Positions 33,931 through 45,115 of a stretch of 64,000 bases of DNA are shown here, piece by piece. Made by a program: the position numbers and the translations under genes. How positions within the stretch are numbered: position 1 is the stretch's first letter; each line of letters starts with the position of its first letter. Origin of the DNA: Lunularia cruciata (lineage: Eukaryota; Streptophyta; Marchantiopsida; Lunulariales; Lunulariaceae); assembly GCA_948567375.1 (NCBI GenBank), contig OX419755.1:26242517-26306516 (forward strand). The letters run 5' to 3'. The notes beneath the pieces were generated by a model. That model made no database searches and was not told the origin of the DNA. It was given only the letters and a program-made list of their open reading frames with translations.

Positions 33931-35892
33931 TAACTTTCAGAAATAATAAGAGAGAGTTTGAGAGATCCAAGCTTCTATGCTTCCAACATGAAATGGGGAC
34001 AAAAATAACAAGAGATCATAAATTAGTTTTAGATTTGAAGCTTTGCTCTGCTTTTGCAACAACTACCAGAAAACACATTGCACAAATATCTTGAGTTATG
34101 ATTTGCTATTTTTGTCTTCTAAATAATCCCTTCACATATAGCTTTTAGTTTATATCTAATAAGTTTATAGTAATGTATATGAAAAATTTCTACTATATTG
34201 ATTATATGTATTTCTATTTTTATTACAACTTGCGAATTTCAATTTTATGGAAAATTTATCTAAAATAAATCTTCATTAAATTATTGTTCTCTTACACGAT
34301 TTTATACTTTCCTTATGAGAATAAATTTGAAACTTGGTTTTATTTAGTTTTGTAGGTCTATTTAAATTATAAAGCTGATATAAAAGATGTAGAGGTCATA
34401 AAAAAGTATTACTCATTGCAAGAATGTGTATCTAATGGTAATTTCAAGGCTATTTCAGATAAAATATCCTACATAAATATCACTTTAACCTCTCCAGAGC
34501 TCCAAGAATATAGGAAAAAGTATTATGTACACATCATTAGATAAAATTTTAAGAGAAAATCTTCATATTTAATCTAAATTATAATTTCTTGATTATAATT
34601 TGATCTTCCTAATATTCACTAATATTTGAAAAAAAATTTATACTCAAAACATTCAAAACAGAAAATGGATTACTAACATGCAATTCTTTTCCATTTGCAC
34701 TAAATCATCTTCTAAGAAATTTACTTTTGGTGCAATTAATATGCTTAGTTATGATAGTGCATATATGCATAGTAAAGCTTAGTTAGCAAGTATGTTCCTT
34801 CTTTATATAACTTTGTTATTGTGTTGCAATATTTTTAAAGGGATGGTATTTGTTATGTCTATGCTTGGCAAACCCAATTATATTTTTAATGAGATTGGAT
34901 TTGTTATTTCTAAGCTTGGCAAACCTAATTATATGTACATAGCTTGATATAATAATTTTATATCTCAAAATTCACCTTTACAAGTTGTAGGTAATTTTGA
35001 ACATTTCTTGAATGTGGAATTTTGGACTTTATTTTGAGGAGAAATAGTTACATATAATGGCATGACATAGATTAAAAAAAAATTCAACATCTAAAAAATA
35101 AAAAAAATCTAATATTTACTAGCTCTTTTCCAACATACAAGTTTTTTAGGACAAGTTAATATGGATAGTTATGTATGTTGGCCAAGCAAAGGTACCAAGT
35201 CTAAGAAGGCAAGAAACCATCTACGAGATGGTACATCAATGTGTGATAGTGAAGGATTATGGAACCCTACATATAGGGCTTGTGAAATAAAACCTTATGG
35301 GTTGACTAAGTCCAAGTTCAAGAGAAAGAGAGAAATGTTATGGGATCTTCCTTTGTGGGTTGTATAATTAAAGAAGTATGGGCATATTCTTCTATGGGTT
35401 TGTATTATAACAAAGGAGATAAGTGGTGATTAAGACTTTAGTGGCACTCTATCAACAGTCAAAGTATGTACATCTAGGCTAAGAACATCTAAGGAAGGAG
35501 AGCCAATTGGCATTTATGGTGTGAGCACACAAAGGAAGCAACGATTGTAGGTAGAGAAGTGATAGGGCAGGCAAACAATTCTTCATAGGATTAGAGTAGC
35601 TATTTAAGCAAGTTTTCCTCCCATTAGAGTGTAATCTTCCAACCAAGATTCCATGATAAGGGATTCTTGCAAGGGTAGGTTGACTCATCTCTTGTAATCA
35701 TTTTTGTTCACCTACGAGCTAAGGTTGATAGTATCATTGTGGCTACATGAACCAAATGTTACCATATACTAAGGTTGTATTATTAATATTGGCTTGAGGA
35801 TCAAAGTACCCAAGGGTAATAAAAAACCATTACTCTACCTAAATTTTGTGAATGTTAAGTTGTAAGTGTAGTTCCTATCTAGTCATGCATGT
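33931..35892. other. AT-rich DNA without a recognised gene
   Basis: No supported gene. A two-copy tandem of about 60 bp (GCTTGGCAAACC core) lies at about 34848-34960. 35160-35890 is less AT-rich and may be LTR or leader of the gag-protease remnant that follows, but I could not find its ends. Confidence 0.4.
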
Positions 35893-36329
35893 TGTAACAA
35901 TATGGAGTTTAGTGACGAAGTTAGTCGGGCTTACAAAGTAGAGAATAAGACAAAATAGCCTAGAATATTTTAGAAGCATCTAAGAAGCTTCTTGGGAAGC
36001 TTCCCAACTAGTTAACTTGCGCCCTAAGCAGGTAGCTTCTAGAAAGAAGCTTCTAGAAAGAAGCTTCTAGAAGCTTCTAACTAGCTTAGCTTGCACGCCA
36101 AGTAGGTGGCTTCTAGAAGGAAGCTTCTTGAGAAGCTTCTTGGTTAACTTGGCTTGCACTCCAAGAAAGTGGCTCAAGGAAGCTTCTTGAGAAGCTTCTT
36201 GGGGTCTTGTATGCTACCAATAATACCAAAGCCAAAGCTCATGCTAGGCATTTGGAGTTTTCCCTCATTCAAGTGTCCCAATGTGAGTTTCCATTCTCCT
36301 ATTTCTCTCCTTGGTTTCGGTCTTTTACA
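35893..36329 (+). mobile_element. CvB solo LTR (437 bp) with perfect target duplication
   Basis: Begins TGTAACAATATGG and ends GGTCTTTTACA. CATGT flanks it on both sides (35888-35892 and 36330-36334). It is the copy richest in GAA/TTC motifs (36037-36077 and more at 35970-36005 and 36120-36200). The TATA box of its relatives (TATAAATA) has decayed here to AATAATA near 36210. Confidence 0.9.
36037..36077 (+). promoter_or_regulatory. Heat-shock-element array in CvB solo LTR
   Basis: Three back-to-back arrays of the HSF consensus nGAAnnTTCn: TTCTAGAA at 36037-36044, a three-unit GAA..TTC..GAA at 36046-36058, and a perfect four-unit GAAGCTTCTAGAAGCTTC at 36060-36077. Heat-shock factors bind three or more such alternating units. 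The array sits about 135 bp upstream of the TATA position. Confidence 0.7.
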
Positions 36330-36509
36330 CATGTTGTGTTGTGGATCTATGTTCCTCATGTATTTTTTGCACTGTCTACCTAAGCAAGAAGGTATGTATG
36401 AGACTTGCTAAGTAAGACTCCACAAAACAAAGGTGCAAAGGAGCATACCAAGGAAGCCAGAGAGCTTGCAGGGATGATAGACTTGAGATAAATGTCTCCA
36501 AGAGATTCC

Positions 36510-39330
36510 TATACCTAAGTGGAATTACAAACTACTACAAGAATCCTATCTACACTTCCCTCCTTGAGCCAAGTAAATTGTTGGCTGTGCAAGGATTATG
36601 CTACCTTTCCTTTCTCTCATAGCATCCCATATCCCCCCACTTTAGGACTAGACTTTCTCACCAACATTTTTGGTGCTTGCCAATTGACACATATGTCCTC
36701 TCCACTCATCCCTACAACTTGCTTAGCATGTGTTCATTTTACTAAATGCCATGCAAACTATACTATTCTAAGTCCAAGGGAAGCATTACCTCCTAATTCT
36801 ACAAGCTATGTTGTTTTAAACCTAAGGGAAGCATTATCTCTAGTGTCACCAAGTACTCTTGTGAGAATGCAAGAAAAACCCTTAATGGTAAGTACTTTTG
36901 CCCAAGGAAACTAATCTGCATCAATACCACCATAGTCAGCTATCCAATCCTCTCTAATAGTCACAAAACCTCTCTTAGCTCTTTCAATTCCTATAATTAC
37001 CATTGCAATGATATCAAACTTAGGAAGAGGAAACAACTATATACCCTTGGAACAATAGTGTCTATTGTGCAAGAAGACTTTGAGTCATTCTTATAAATGT
37101 TTGAGAATGTTTGCATGGCATAAAACATCCTAGATGATGTTGCCATGGCATGATGGATTAGCCGATGTTTTATTGGGATCCCACAACATTGGTTAAGTGA
37201 ACTCAACCTTGCCACATGGACAAGTTATGCATTGATATGAGCCATAGGACAACAATAATACATCTCATCAAGATGACAAGAACAACTCAGGGACAAGCAA
37301 TAGGCTCCACAAAGGACACAATGAAACAATGCAAGCATTTATTCAACAATTTCACTATGTCTCTTCAATGGTCATACCAACCCCATATCCCACTTTGGCT
37401 CTCAATTGGTTCAAGGATGCATTACCTAAGGACATCTAAAACCTCCTCATTTATGACAAAGCTATTATGATAGCTCAAGCATTCAAGGAGGCACAATGCT
37501 AGGCTCAAGCTAACAAGCAAGATATGACCTTATTGGATTTGTGCTCTATAATACCAAGTTTCAAAGGGAATGTAATGCATAACCTTTATGTTGCTACTCT
37601 TGGATTTACAAAGCCTAACTGCTTTTATGGAAGTACTTTTGCATTGGCTCACTATGCAATGCTTCAACCAATGCTTGCATATGAACAAGTGCCCATATCC
37701 ATTTTTGTAATGCCACACATAGCTTCCACAACTCAATTAGGACTATTAGTGCATGTAATTACCAATGTTCTAACCACAAAAATCAAGATGGAGGACATCT
37801 TGGTAAAGTTAGAATGACTAGAGAACCTTCACCTTGCACAACAACCTCAAGAGAGGAATCTGGTTAACACTATTGCTAAGGGAGAGATCTTGTGTACACA
37901 TTGCCTTGGATGGGGACACACTAATACTCAATGTGGTACCCTAGACATTCAAAAAGTTTGTGTGCACTATGGAAAGTAAAGGTATACAATGCCAAGAACC
38001 AAGAGATAAAAGAGCACATGCCTTGGAAATTGTTACATAGCATATTTATTTCAACCAACACTTGTGAGATCCACCCTTCAATGGAGGGAGGGGAAATAGA
38101 GAAGGCAGAGGACCTTTAAGGCCCAATATATGTTGTCATATTTGCAGTGTAAATCTTATTTGGACACTATTTAGCATAGTGTCCAAATAAGCTTACTTGT
38201 TCTACATTTTCCTTTGGAGCCCATATCATGATGCAATGCCCAAAGTTCAAGAACTTCATAATGCAAAGATAAGGTGCTTTCACACCAAAAAAACCAAAAA
38301 TCATGCTAGTCCCAACAAGAATGTGCATTTCATCACCATAAAGGAAGAATCCAATATGGGAGAGGCCCTTTTGAATGCCATAGGTGTTGTTACAAAGGCA
38401 AATGTATTCCTCACAATAGAATCCTACACTTACAAAGCACTTTCTTTGAGCAAAAGCTCAATTACAAAAGGCTATTCTTCTAAGAGCTCAAATGAAGACA
38501 AGACATATGATGAAGCCTCACAACCCATTTTGGAGATGTATAGAGCTGCTATACCTATTTTTGATACTTTGGCAAAGCAACCACCAACTTCTATCATACA
38601 TGATTATGATATTCTTGCCAATCATGCAAATACCAAGGCTAACATTACCCTGAAAAAACTATGCAAAGTCTCCACAATGGAGCATAGGAGGCTATAGAAC
38701 TTCCTCATGCCACTACAACCCATAGTCCACTTCAAGGACCTCCTTATATAGAATATTTTTCCATAAAGATAAAAACCGGTCTTGTAGATAGTCCATCACT
38801 TCCAACTATGAGCATCCCAAATAACACCTCAGATGAAAAAATTCCATTGAATTACCATGTGTTGTACACCAAGATCATGACCCAAATATCCCTACAATCA
38901 TCAAAAGAATTGTTATTCTCAACTACCACATTGACTTGGGATCCTCAATAAACATCTTGACCAAGGATGTGATGAAAAATCTAGGGCTAAAAGGAATGGT
39001 AAAGACTTCCACCTTCCTTTGCATGGCTAACGGATGACAACATTGCACTCTTGGAGTATTGACCAAGGTTCTTACACTCATAAGGAAGTAGACCTTCTTG
39101 GTCAATTACGTGATAATGGATATACATGCTCTTGCATAGTTTCCACTTTTATTGAGAGTTGCTTAGCTGGTAGATGCAAATGTAGTCACCTCCTAGTGGA
39201 TAGGTAAGTTAACCTTTGGAAAAAAATCAAAACACACTATATTACCTATGTTTTATATTGGGTCAATGTCCAATTCAAATAAAAAAGGAGAACCACATTT
39301 CAATGTAGATGTATTGAGTCTTGCTCACGT
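36510..39330 (+). pseudogene. Gag-protease remnant of a distinct Ty3/gypsy lineage
   Basis: Plus-strand gag and protease, broken by frameshifts. Gag: a helical part near 37330-37480 (FNNFTMSLQWSYQ), then a nucleocapsid zinc knuckle at about 37890-37935 reading CTHCLGWGHTNTQC, a perfect CX2CX4HX4C. Protease at about 38915-39000: VILNYHIDLGSSINIL, then DVMKNLGLKG, with active site D-L-G instead of D-T/S-G, a form seen in some plant gypsy lineages. The C-terminal part continues to GVLTKV, TFLVNYVIMD and near 39260 FYIGSM. No RT follows before the CvB complex. It does not resemble CvA or CvB. Confidence 0.65.
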
Positions 39331-40435
39331 TGATATCAATGAGGAAATTATATACAACATTACTAATTATCTTTTCATAATGGAGGAAGTAACAAGTGAT
39401 CAAGCCAAAAAACCATATCATAATTCTTATGGTAAGACATAAAACATTCTTGGTAAGCATGCTTCCTTGGCTCTAAGAAAAGTCTTTTTAAACTTAGAGT
39501 GCACTTCCTTTAGCATTAATGATGGAGTTTTCTACCATATAATGTTCTCACTACCTTACACTTCAGAATATACTCAAGAAACCTTGACTACCTCCTAATT
39601 CTATATCAAATATGACATTAATTGTCAAGATAAAGAAATAGACGAGGAATACTTCCATCTTGATCAAACTCTTTATGATGACATTTTTATTTCCCAAGAT
39701 AGTGAACAATGCATACAATGAGCAATGTAGTTCTTCCAACTAATTATGAGAAAATGAGTCCTCCACCCGCACCATTGTTGTTGATACCATGAAACAACCC
39801 ATGAAGCAAATGGGAAAAGAACATAAAGTCCATCAGACCATACTTGAGGATGAGTTACAATGATATTTCTTTGACAAAAAATCTCAAACAAACAATTTCC
39901 CAAACAATCATCTAAGACCATCTATCATGACATTTTTAATGCCAAAGCTAGTTTGGATATTGGAATGGTAGTGCTGGTAATCATAATTATTTTGGTAATT
40001 GCTCATGGACTACTTGATGGTAGCTAGATTTTATGTTAGTTCTATTGATCACATAGTGGGACCCATTGTTATTGCACCATTTGCACAATTTAAATGTGAC
40101 ATTAATGGTGCCATTAGAGTTGGAGACCTAGGTCAAGTAAAGGGGTACACTTTCAAAGTGCAACTCCATAGAGCTTACTTCTTTGATGTTGAGGTTTCAA
40201 GTTCTTGGCTATGGTGGACAAAGGCCAACAAGCATCACTTAGAGTCTCTTAGATAGGTGTGCCTTGATTGTAATCAATGCCTATTGCAGATTTGTTGAAT
40301 GGAGGATCAAGTTCAAATTTGATTTGAGTGTGATTTGTGTGGAAGAGTGAATTCATTACATAATAAAAGTGAGAGTTAGGGAGAAATCAAGTTAAGAATT
40401 GAGGGCATTGGTGGTATCTACAAGCCTAGTAGATC
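39331..40435 (+). other. Continuation of the remnant; left flank of the nested complex
   Basis: No domain recognised. A plus-strand frame at 39999-40256 is open for 85 codons but has no family similarity I know. This DNA continues at 60060 across the nested insertion, as shown by the shared ATTGG duplication. Confidence 0.4.
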
Positions 40436-40440
40436 ATTGG

Positions 40441-40922
40441 TGTAAAAGACCGAGGAGAGAAATAAGAGAATGGAAGATCACATTGGGACTCTTAAATGAA
40501 GGAAACTCATAATGCCTAGCATGAGCTTGGGCTTTGGTATTTATAGGAAACGTACAAGGCTCTTGATAAGCTTCTCAAGAAGGTTCCTGAAAGCTGCCTT
40601 CTTAGAGTGCACAATAAGCTAACCAAGAAGCTTCCTTCTAGAAGCCATCTACTTGGCATACAAGCTATGTTAGTTGGGAAACTTCCCAAGAAGCTTCCTT
40701 CTAAAACCCACCTACTTGGCATGCAAGCTAAACTAGTCAAGAAACTTCCTAAGAAACTTCCTCCTAGAAATCACCTCTTGGCATACACATTATTTGATAC
40801 TTGGAAGGCACAAAGTAGCTTCCTAGATGCTTCTAGAATATTCTTATAATTCTTGGCTAACTTGGTTCATTTGTTACTTTGTTAGTCTCAACTAACTTGT
40901 CTATAAACTCTATATTTTTACA
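40441..40922 (-). repeat. 3' LTR of outer CvB element
   Basis: 482 bp, plus-strand ends TGTAAAAGACC and TATTTTTACA. TATTTATA (reverse of TATAAATA) is at 40538-40545. GAA/TTC motifs are present but diverged (for example GAAGCTTCC near 40630). Confidence 0.85.
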
Positions 40923-40989
40923 TATTCCCTCACTGCTAATTGGTGATGTCTTTGTCACCATGAAAGCTTCAAACTCTTGGGTGGCCATT

Positions 40990-41329
40990 TGTGACAATAT
41001 GGAGTTAGCAATGAAGTTAGTTAAGGCTAACAAAGTAATAGATAGGCCAAATTAGCCTAGAATATTCTAGAAGTATATAGGAAGCTTCTTGGGAAGCTTA
41101 ACATGCACCACAAGTAAATAACTTCTAGAAGCTTCCAACTTACTTACCTTGCATGCCAAGTAAGAAGCTTCTAGAAGGAAGCTTCTTGAGAAGTGTCTCA
41201 AGAGCCTTGTATGCTTTGTATAAATACCAAAGCCAAAGCTCATACTAGGCATTTGGAGTTTCTCACACTCAAGTATCCCTATTTGATCATCCATTCTCTT
41301 ATTTCTCTCCTTAGTCTCAATTTTTTACA
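40990..41329 (+). repeat. 5' LTR of middle CvB element
   Basis: 340 bp, TGTGACAATATGG to TTTTTTACA. Perfect three-unit heat-shock elements at 41123-41135 (TTC..GAA..TTC) and 41164-41176 (GAA..TTC..GAA); TATAAATA at 41219-41226. Confidence 0.85.
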
Positions 41330-41343
41330 TTGGTATTAGAGCA
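41330..41343 (+). promoter_or_regulatory. Primer binding site of middle CvB element
   Basis: TGGTATTAGAGCA directly after the LTR, one change from the initiator-Met site TGGTATCAGAGC. Confidence 0.8.
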
Positions 41344-42117
41344 AGAATAAGATGGATGGAATTTATGGATCACCAAATCTATTTCCGCCAAACCATTGAG
41401 ATTTTTACATCCTGGTACTACCAAAGCATCATTTCATATAATTCATCACCTCTTGCTTTGGGTAGGATTTTTTGAATACAATCACCTTGTCCGAAGAACT
41501 CTTGGTACTTTTGATTGTAACTTATGGAAAACAATGGATGTGTTGCATCTATATGTTAATAAATTAGATGATAATTCAGTTGAGAATGCACATGAGAATT
41601 GGAGCTGTGTTGCAATAGGAATTCTAAGATAGGTTACATCCCATTACCTTGTGTCTCATAGACTAAATATAACAAAAAGGATTACTTTGCTCAAGATTGA
41701 GAATGACTAGTAATTGTATACACAACCAAGGTATAGAGGCATTATCTCTTAGGAAAACAAGTGATCATGGAAACTGATTACAAACCTTTGTTGCAAACAT
41801 TACACTTGGAACACATGAAGAGTTGACATCATCAATAGGAGGAACAACTATAATTTTTTGACATCAAACTTGAGTACAAACCCAATTGGTTCCACATCAT
41901 TCCCGATGCCTTACCATAATGACCTGATTTGAAGTCTCTTCCTCTCATCACGGTGGCAATTATGATGGTATCAATTGACTCTAAAGTCCAACTCAAGTTT
42001 AAGACTGCTTTACAACAAGATCTTTTCTTTCAAATGGAACAAGGTCATCTTATAGCATGTGACAAGGAGTAAAACATCTTCTCCTTCAAGGAAGGCCTTT
42101 TATTTTTTGAGAACCAG

Positions 42118-42315
42118 ATTTATGTTCCAACCAAGGATGATATTTGACTTGTGCGCCTCCAAGAAGCCTATGATTTACTAGTTGCTGGTCACATGAGTGT
42201 GGACAAGACCTTTTTCTCTGATTTATGTTCTAGCCAAGGATGATCTTTGACATGTGTGCCTCCAAGAAGCCTATGATTTACCAATCACTAGTCACATGGG
42301 TGTGGACAAGACTCT
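42118..42315 (+). repeat. ~105-bp tandem duplication in integrase
   Basis: The segment with GCCTCCAAGAAGCCTATGAT and GTGTGGACAAGAC occurs twice in succession. The other CvB copies have it once (near 47490-47545). Confidence 0.8.
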
Positions 42316-42600
42316 CCAATGCCAATGGTGGTGATCCAACATGACATGAGATGTTTGAGAGTTTATCCAATTGTATGAGAGCTGCCAATGCAATAAGGCC
42401 AACTACCAGAAACCAAGTGGACACCTTCAACCACTCCCCATCCCATCTTCTTGAGGAGAATACATGAGCTTAGATCTCATCACGTCCTTGCCTAAGACAA
42501 AGCAAGGTAACATAATGATCATGGTGTTTGTGGATAAGTTTAGTAAGCAAATCCATTGGCACCAACCTTTGATGTCGTAGATACTCCAACATTGGCATAG

Positions 42601-42666
42601 ATCTACTTCAACACTATCTTCAAGCATCATGTGATCTACTTCAACACTATCTTCAAGCATCATGCT
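42601..42666 (+). repeat. 33-bp tandem duplication in integrase
   Basis: The unit starting ATCTACTTCAACACTATC occurs at 42601 and 42634, period 33, near identical. It preserves frame (11 codons). Confidence 0.85.
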
Positions 42667-43576
42667 TTGTGTCCTCATCTTTGATCGTGATCCTTGACTC
42701 ATTGGGAAATTTTGTCAAGCACTTTTCTAGATACTTAGCACCAAGCTTGCTTTGTCCATGGCTTATCATCCTCAAACTAATGGACAAACTGAAAGTGAAA
42801 ATTGCACCTTGGAGGATATGTTTTGTGCTTTCATCAACATCCACCATACCAATTGAGATGAATGTCTTGCAGTTGTGGAGTTTGCATACAATAATTCCAA
42901 ACAAGCAAGCACTAAATTCTCTCCTTTCTTCCTCAATTTTGGCTAAGATCCAATTGTTCATGATTCCCTTCTTGCTCCTCCTCCTCATGTTCCTCATACT
43001 TCCACCTTCTTGACCACCATATCCAAATCCATCCAACAAGCCAAATCTCATCTCCTTATTGCTAAAGATTCAATAGAAACAATATGCGGACCACCATCAT
43101 GGTGATCTCACCTTTGAAGTTGGTGAGAAGCTCATGCTCTCCTCTAGTAACATACCCCTCTCCCTTGATACCCAAGTTTTTAAATTGACCCCTAATTGGA
43201 TAGAACCCTCTGATGTCACCCAAATCATCTCTCTTGTTGCTTATTGACTTACCTTGCCTTTTCATATGCGCATCTATCCTATCTTTCACATTTCTAAGTT
43301 GAAACCCTTTGTTCCTAACCCATCTTTTTTTTCCTTTTGTGTCCAACCTCCTCTTCTTCCTATCCTTATCCATGATCATGAGGTGTTCAAAGTTGATTGT
43401 ATCCTTGCGCGTCGCCACATTCAACAAAGCAACCAACAACATATGAGTACAAGGTCCTTTGGAAAGGGTATCCCCTTCATGATGCCACATGGGAACCTCT
43501 TTCTCATCTCTAAAATAAAAAAATGGCCATCCATGAGTTTGAAGCTTCAATGGCGACAAGGACATCATCAATTAAT

Positions 43577-43588
43577 GGTGGGAGAATA
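43577..43588 (+). promoter_or_regulatory. Polypurine tract of middle CvB element
   Basis: GGTGGGAGAATA directly precedes the TG that began the middle element's 3' LTR; that TG is part of the ATATG duplicated by the inner insertion. It primes plus-strand DNA synthesis. Confidence 0.6.
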
Positions 43589-43590
43589 TG

Positions 43591-44000
43591 TGTAACAATA
43601 TGGAGTTTAGCAATGTAGTTAGTAAGGCTAACAAAGTAGAGAATAAGCCAAATTAGCCTAGAATATTCTAGAAGCATCTAGGAAGCTTTTTAGGAAGCTT
43701 CCCAATTAGTAACTTCTGCCCCAAGCAGGTAGCTTCTAGAAGCTTCTAACTAGTTTAGCTTGCATGCCAAGTAGGTGACTTCTAGAAGGAAACTTCTTGA
43801 GAAGCTTCCTAGTTAACTTGGCTTGCACTCTATGAAAGCGGCTCGAGGAAGCTTCTTAAGAAGCTTCTCAAGGGCTTTGTATGCTACCTATAAATACCAA
43901 AGCCAAAGCTCATGCTAGGCATTTGGAGTTTTCTCTCATTCAAGTGTCCCAATGTGAGTTTCTATTCTCCTATTTCTCTCCTTGGTCTTGGTCTTTTACA
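43591..44000 (+). repeat. 5' LTR of inner CvB element
   Basis: 410 bp, TGTAACAATATGG to GTCTTTTACA. TATAAATA at 43889-43896. The U3 part before it is dense in GAA/TTC inverted units. It differs from the partner 3' LTR by scattered changes and two small indels. Confidence 0.9.
43734..43746 (+). promoter_or_regulatory. Perfect heat-shock element in inner CvB 5' LTR
   Basis: TTCTAGAAGCTTC: three alternating units with exact 2-nt spacing, 143 bp upstream of the TATA box. Weaker arrays with 4-nt gaps lie at about 43790-43810 and 43848-43868. Confidence 0.7.
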
Positions 44001-44001
44001 T

Positions 44002-44013
44002 TGTTATCAAAGC
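44002..44013 (+). promoter_or_regulatory. Primer binding site of inner CvB element
   Basis: TGTTATCAAAGC, a two-mismatch version of the initiator-Met site, one base after the LTR. Confidence 0.75.
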
Positions 44014-44369
44014 AGGAATGGGATGGATAGAATTTAAGGACCACCAAATCCACTTCTGCCAAACCATTGGGATTTTCATGTCTAAATATTACCCAAGCAT
44101 CATTTCACACAATTCATCACCTTGCATTTTGGGTAAGATTTTCTACATATGATCATTGTGTCTGAGGAACCCTTGATACTTCCGATTGTAACTTATGGAG
44201 AAGGATGGACGTGCTGCATCTATGTGCTAATCAATTAGATAGATTGGGAATAGTGGGATAGAGTAATAGTTATGGTAGCAATACCGGATGTTATCCTTGC
44301 AATGCAACAACAAATCGAGCACCTTACTTGAATGCTAGATGAACGAGTTCAGCAAAAACAAGAACATAT

Positions 44370-45115
44370 AGAGAGAACACCAATTTGAGATGGAGAAGAT
44401 CACATTCAATTTCCAAAACCCAAGGTTTGAAGGCAAAAATCTTCCAGGCATAGTGGAGAGTTTTGTGTTTGACTACATTTGACAAATGTTACTTTGAAGT
44501 CACCAATCTTCAAGATGAATGGAAATAGATTCTCTTGGCCTCTAGCCATTTAGATGGTGTGGTAAAACTTTGGTGGCGATTTTGAGTAGAGCGAGTGGAA
44601 TGACAGTTTGTTGCACCAATTTTGACATAGGTAGAATTCAAGGATGCAATATTGGGTCAATTTCATACTATAAATGCCACCCAAGCCCCACAAGATAAAT
44701 TGGCGGAGTTGAAGCAAGTTGGCTTAGTAAGGAACTACATCACACAATTTCAAAACATCATCATGCAGATTCTAGATATACAAGAAGGTGAAGTTCTAGA
44801 TCAATTTGTGTAGAGATTGAAGTCACAAACCAAATTGGAGGTGACCATGCGGGAACCACAAAATGTAGAAGAAGCCATGCAATTGGCTGAACACGTTGAT
44901 TCCTTAGTGGCGATAACTTGGTCTCAACCTCGACCTACACAAGGCCTACCAGTACACTATGCATGGGTAAAAGAACCGTCACCAATGGAGATTGATGATA
45001 TGAATGGAGACCACTTGGTACAACAGATACAGAAAGATTGCTACAAAAAGAGAGGTTGTTTTTATTGTCGCCAAGTTGGACATCACATTGCTGAATGCCC
45101 ACTTAAGAATAGGTG
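44370..45115 (+). pseudogene. CvB gag with intact zinc knuckle
   Basis: Capsid/nucleocapsid protein of the inner element. The early part is broken by stops. 44817-45115 is open: EEAMQLAEHVDSLVA, then PMEIDDMN, and the zinc knuckle CFYCRQVGHHIAEC at 45057-45098 (perfect CX2CX4HX4C). The frame ends shortly after, before the protease. Confidence 0.75.

Larger units (their letters stand above)
41590..43560 (+). pseudogene. RNase H-integrase-chromodomain remnant of middle CvB element
   Basis: The leader joins at about 41595 directly to mid RNase H: the sequence passes from leader to ATTGGAGCTGTGTTGCAAT, which in the inner copy lies at about 46935. Integrase follows at 42130-43060 with a ~105-bp tandem duplication in the zinc-binding region (about 42118-42315) and an in-frame 33-bp tandem duplication (42601-42666). 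The chromodomain is at about 43370-43520. Stops and frameshifts are frequent. Confidence 0.75.
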
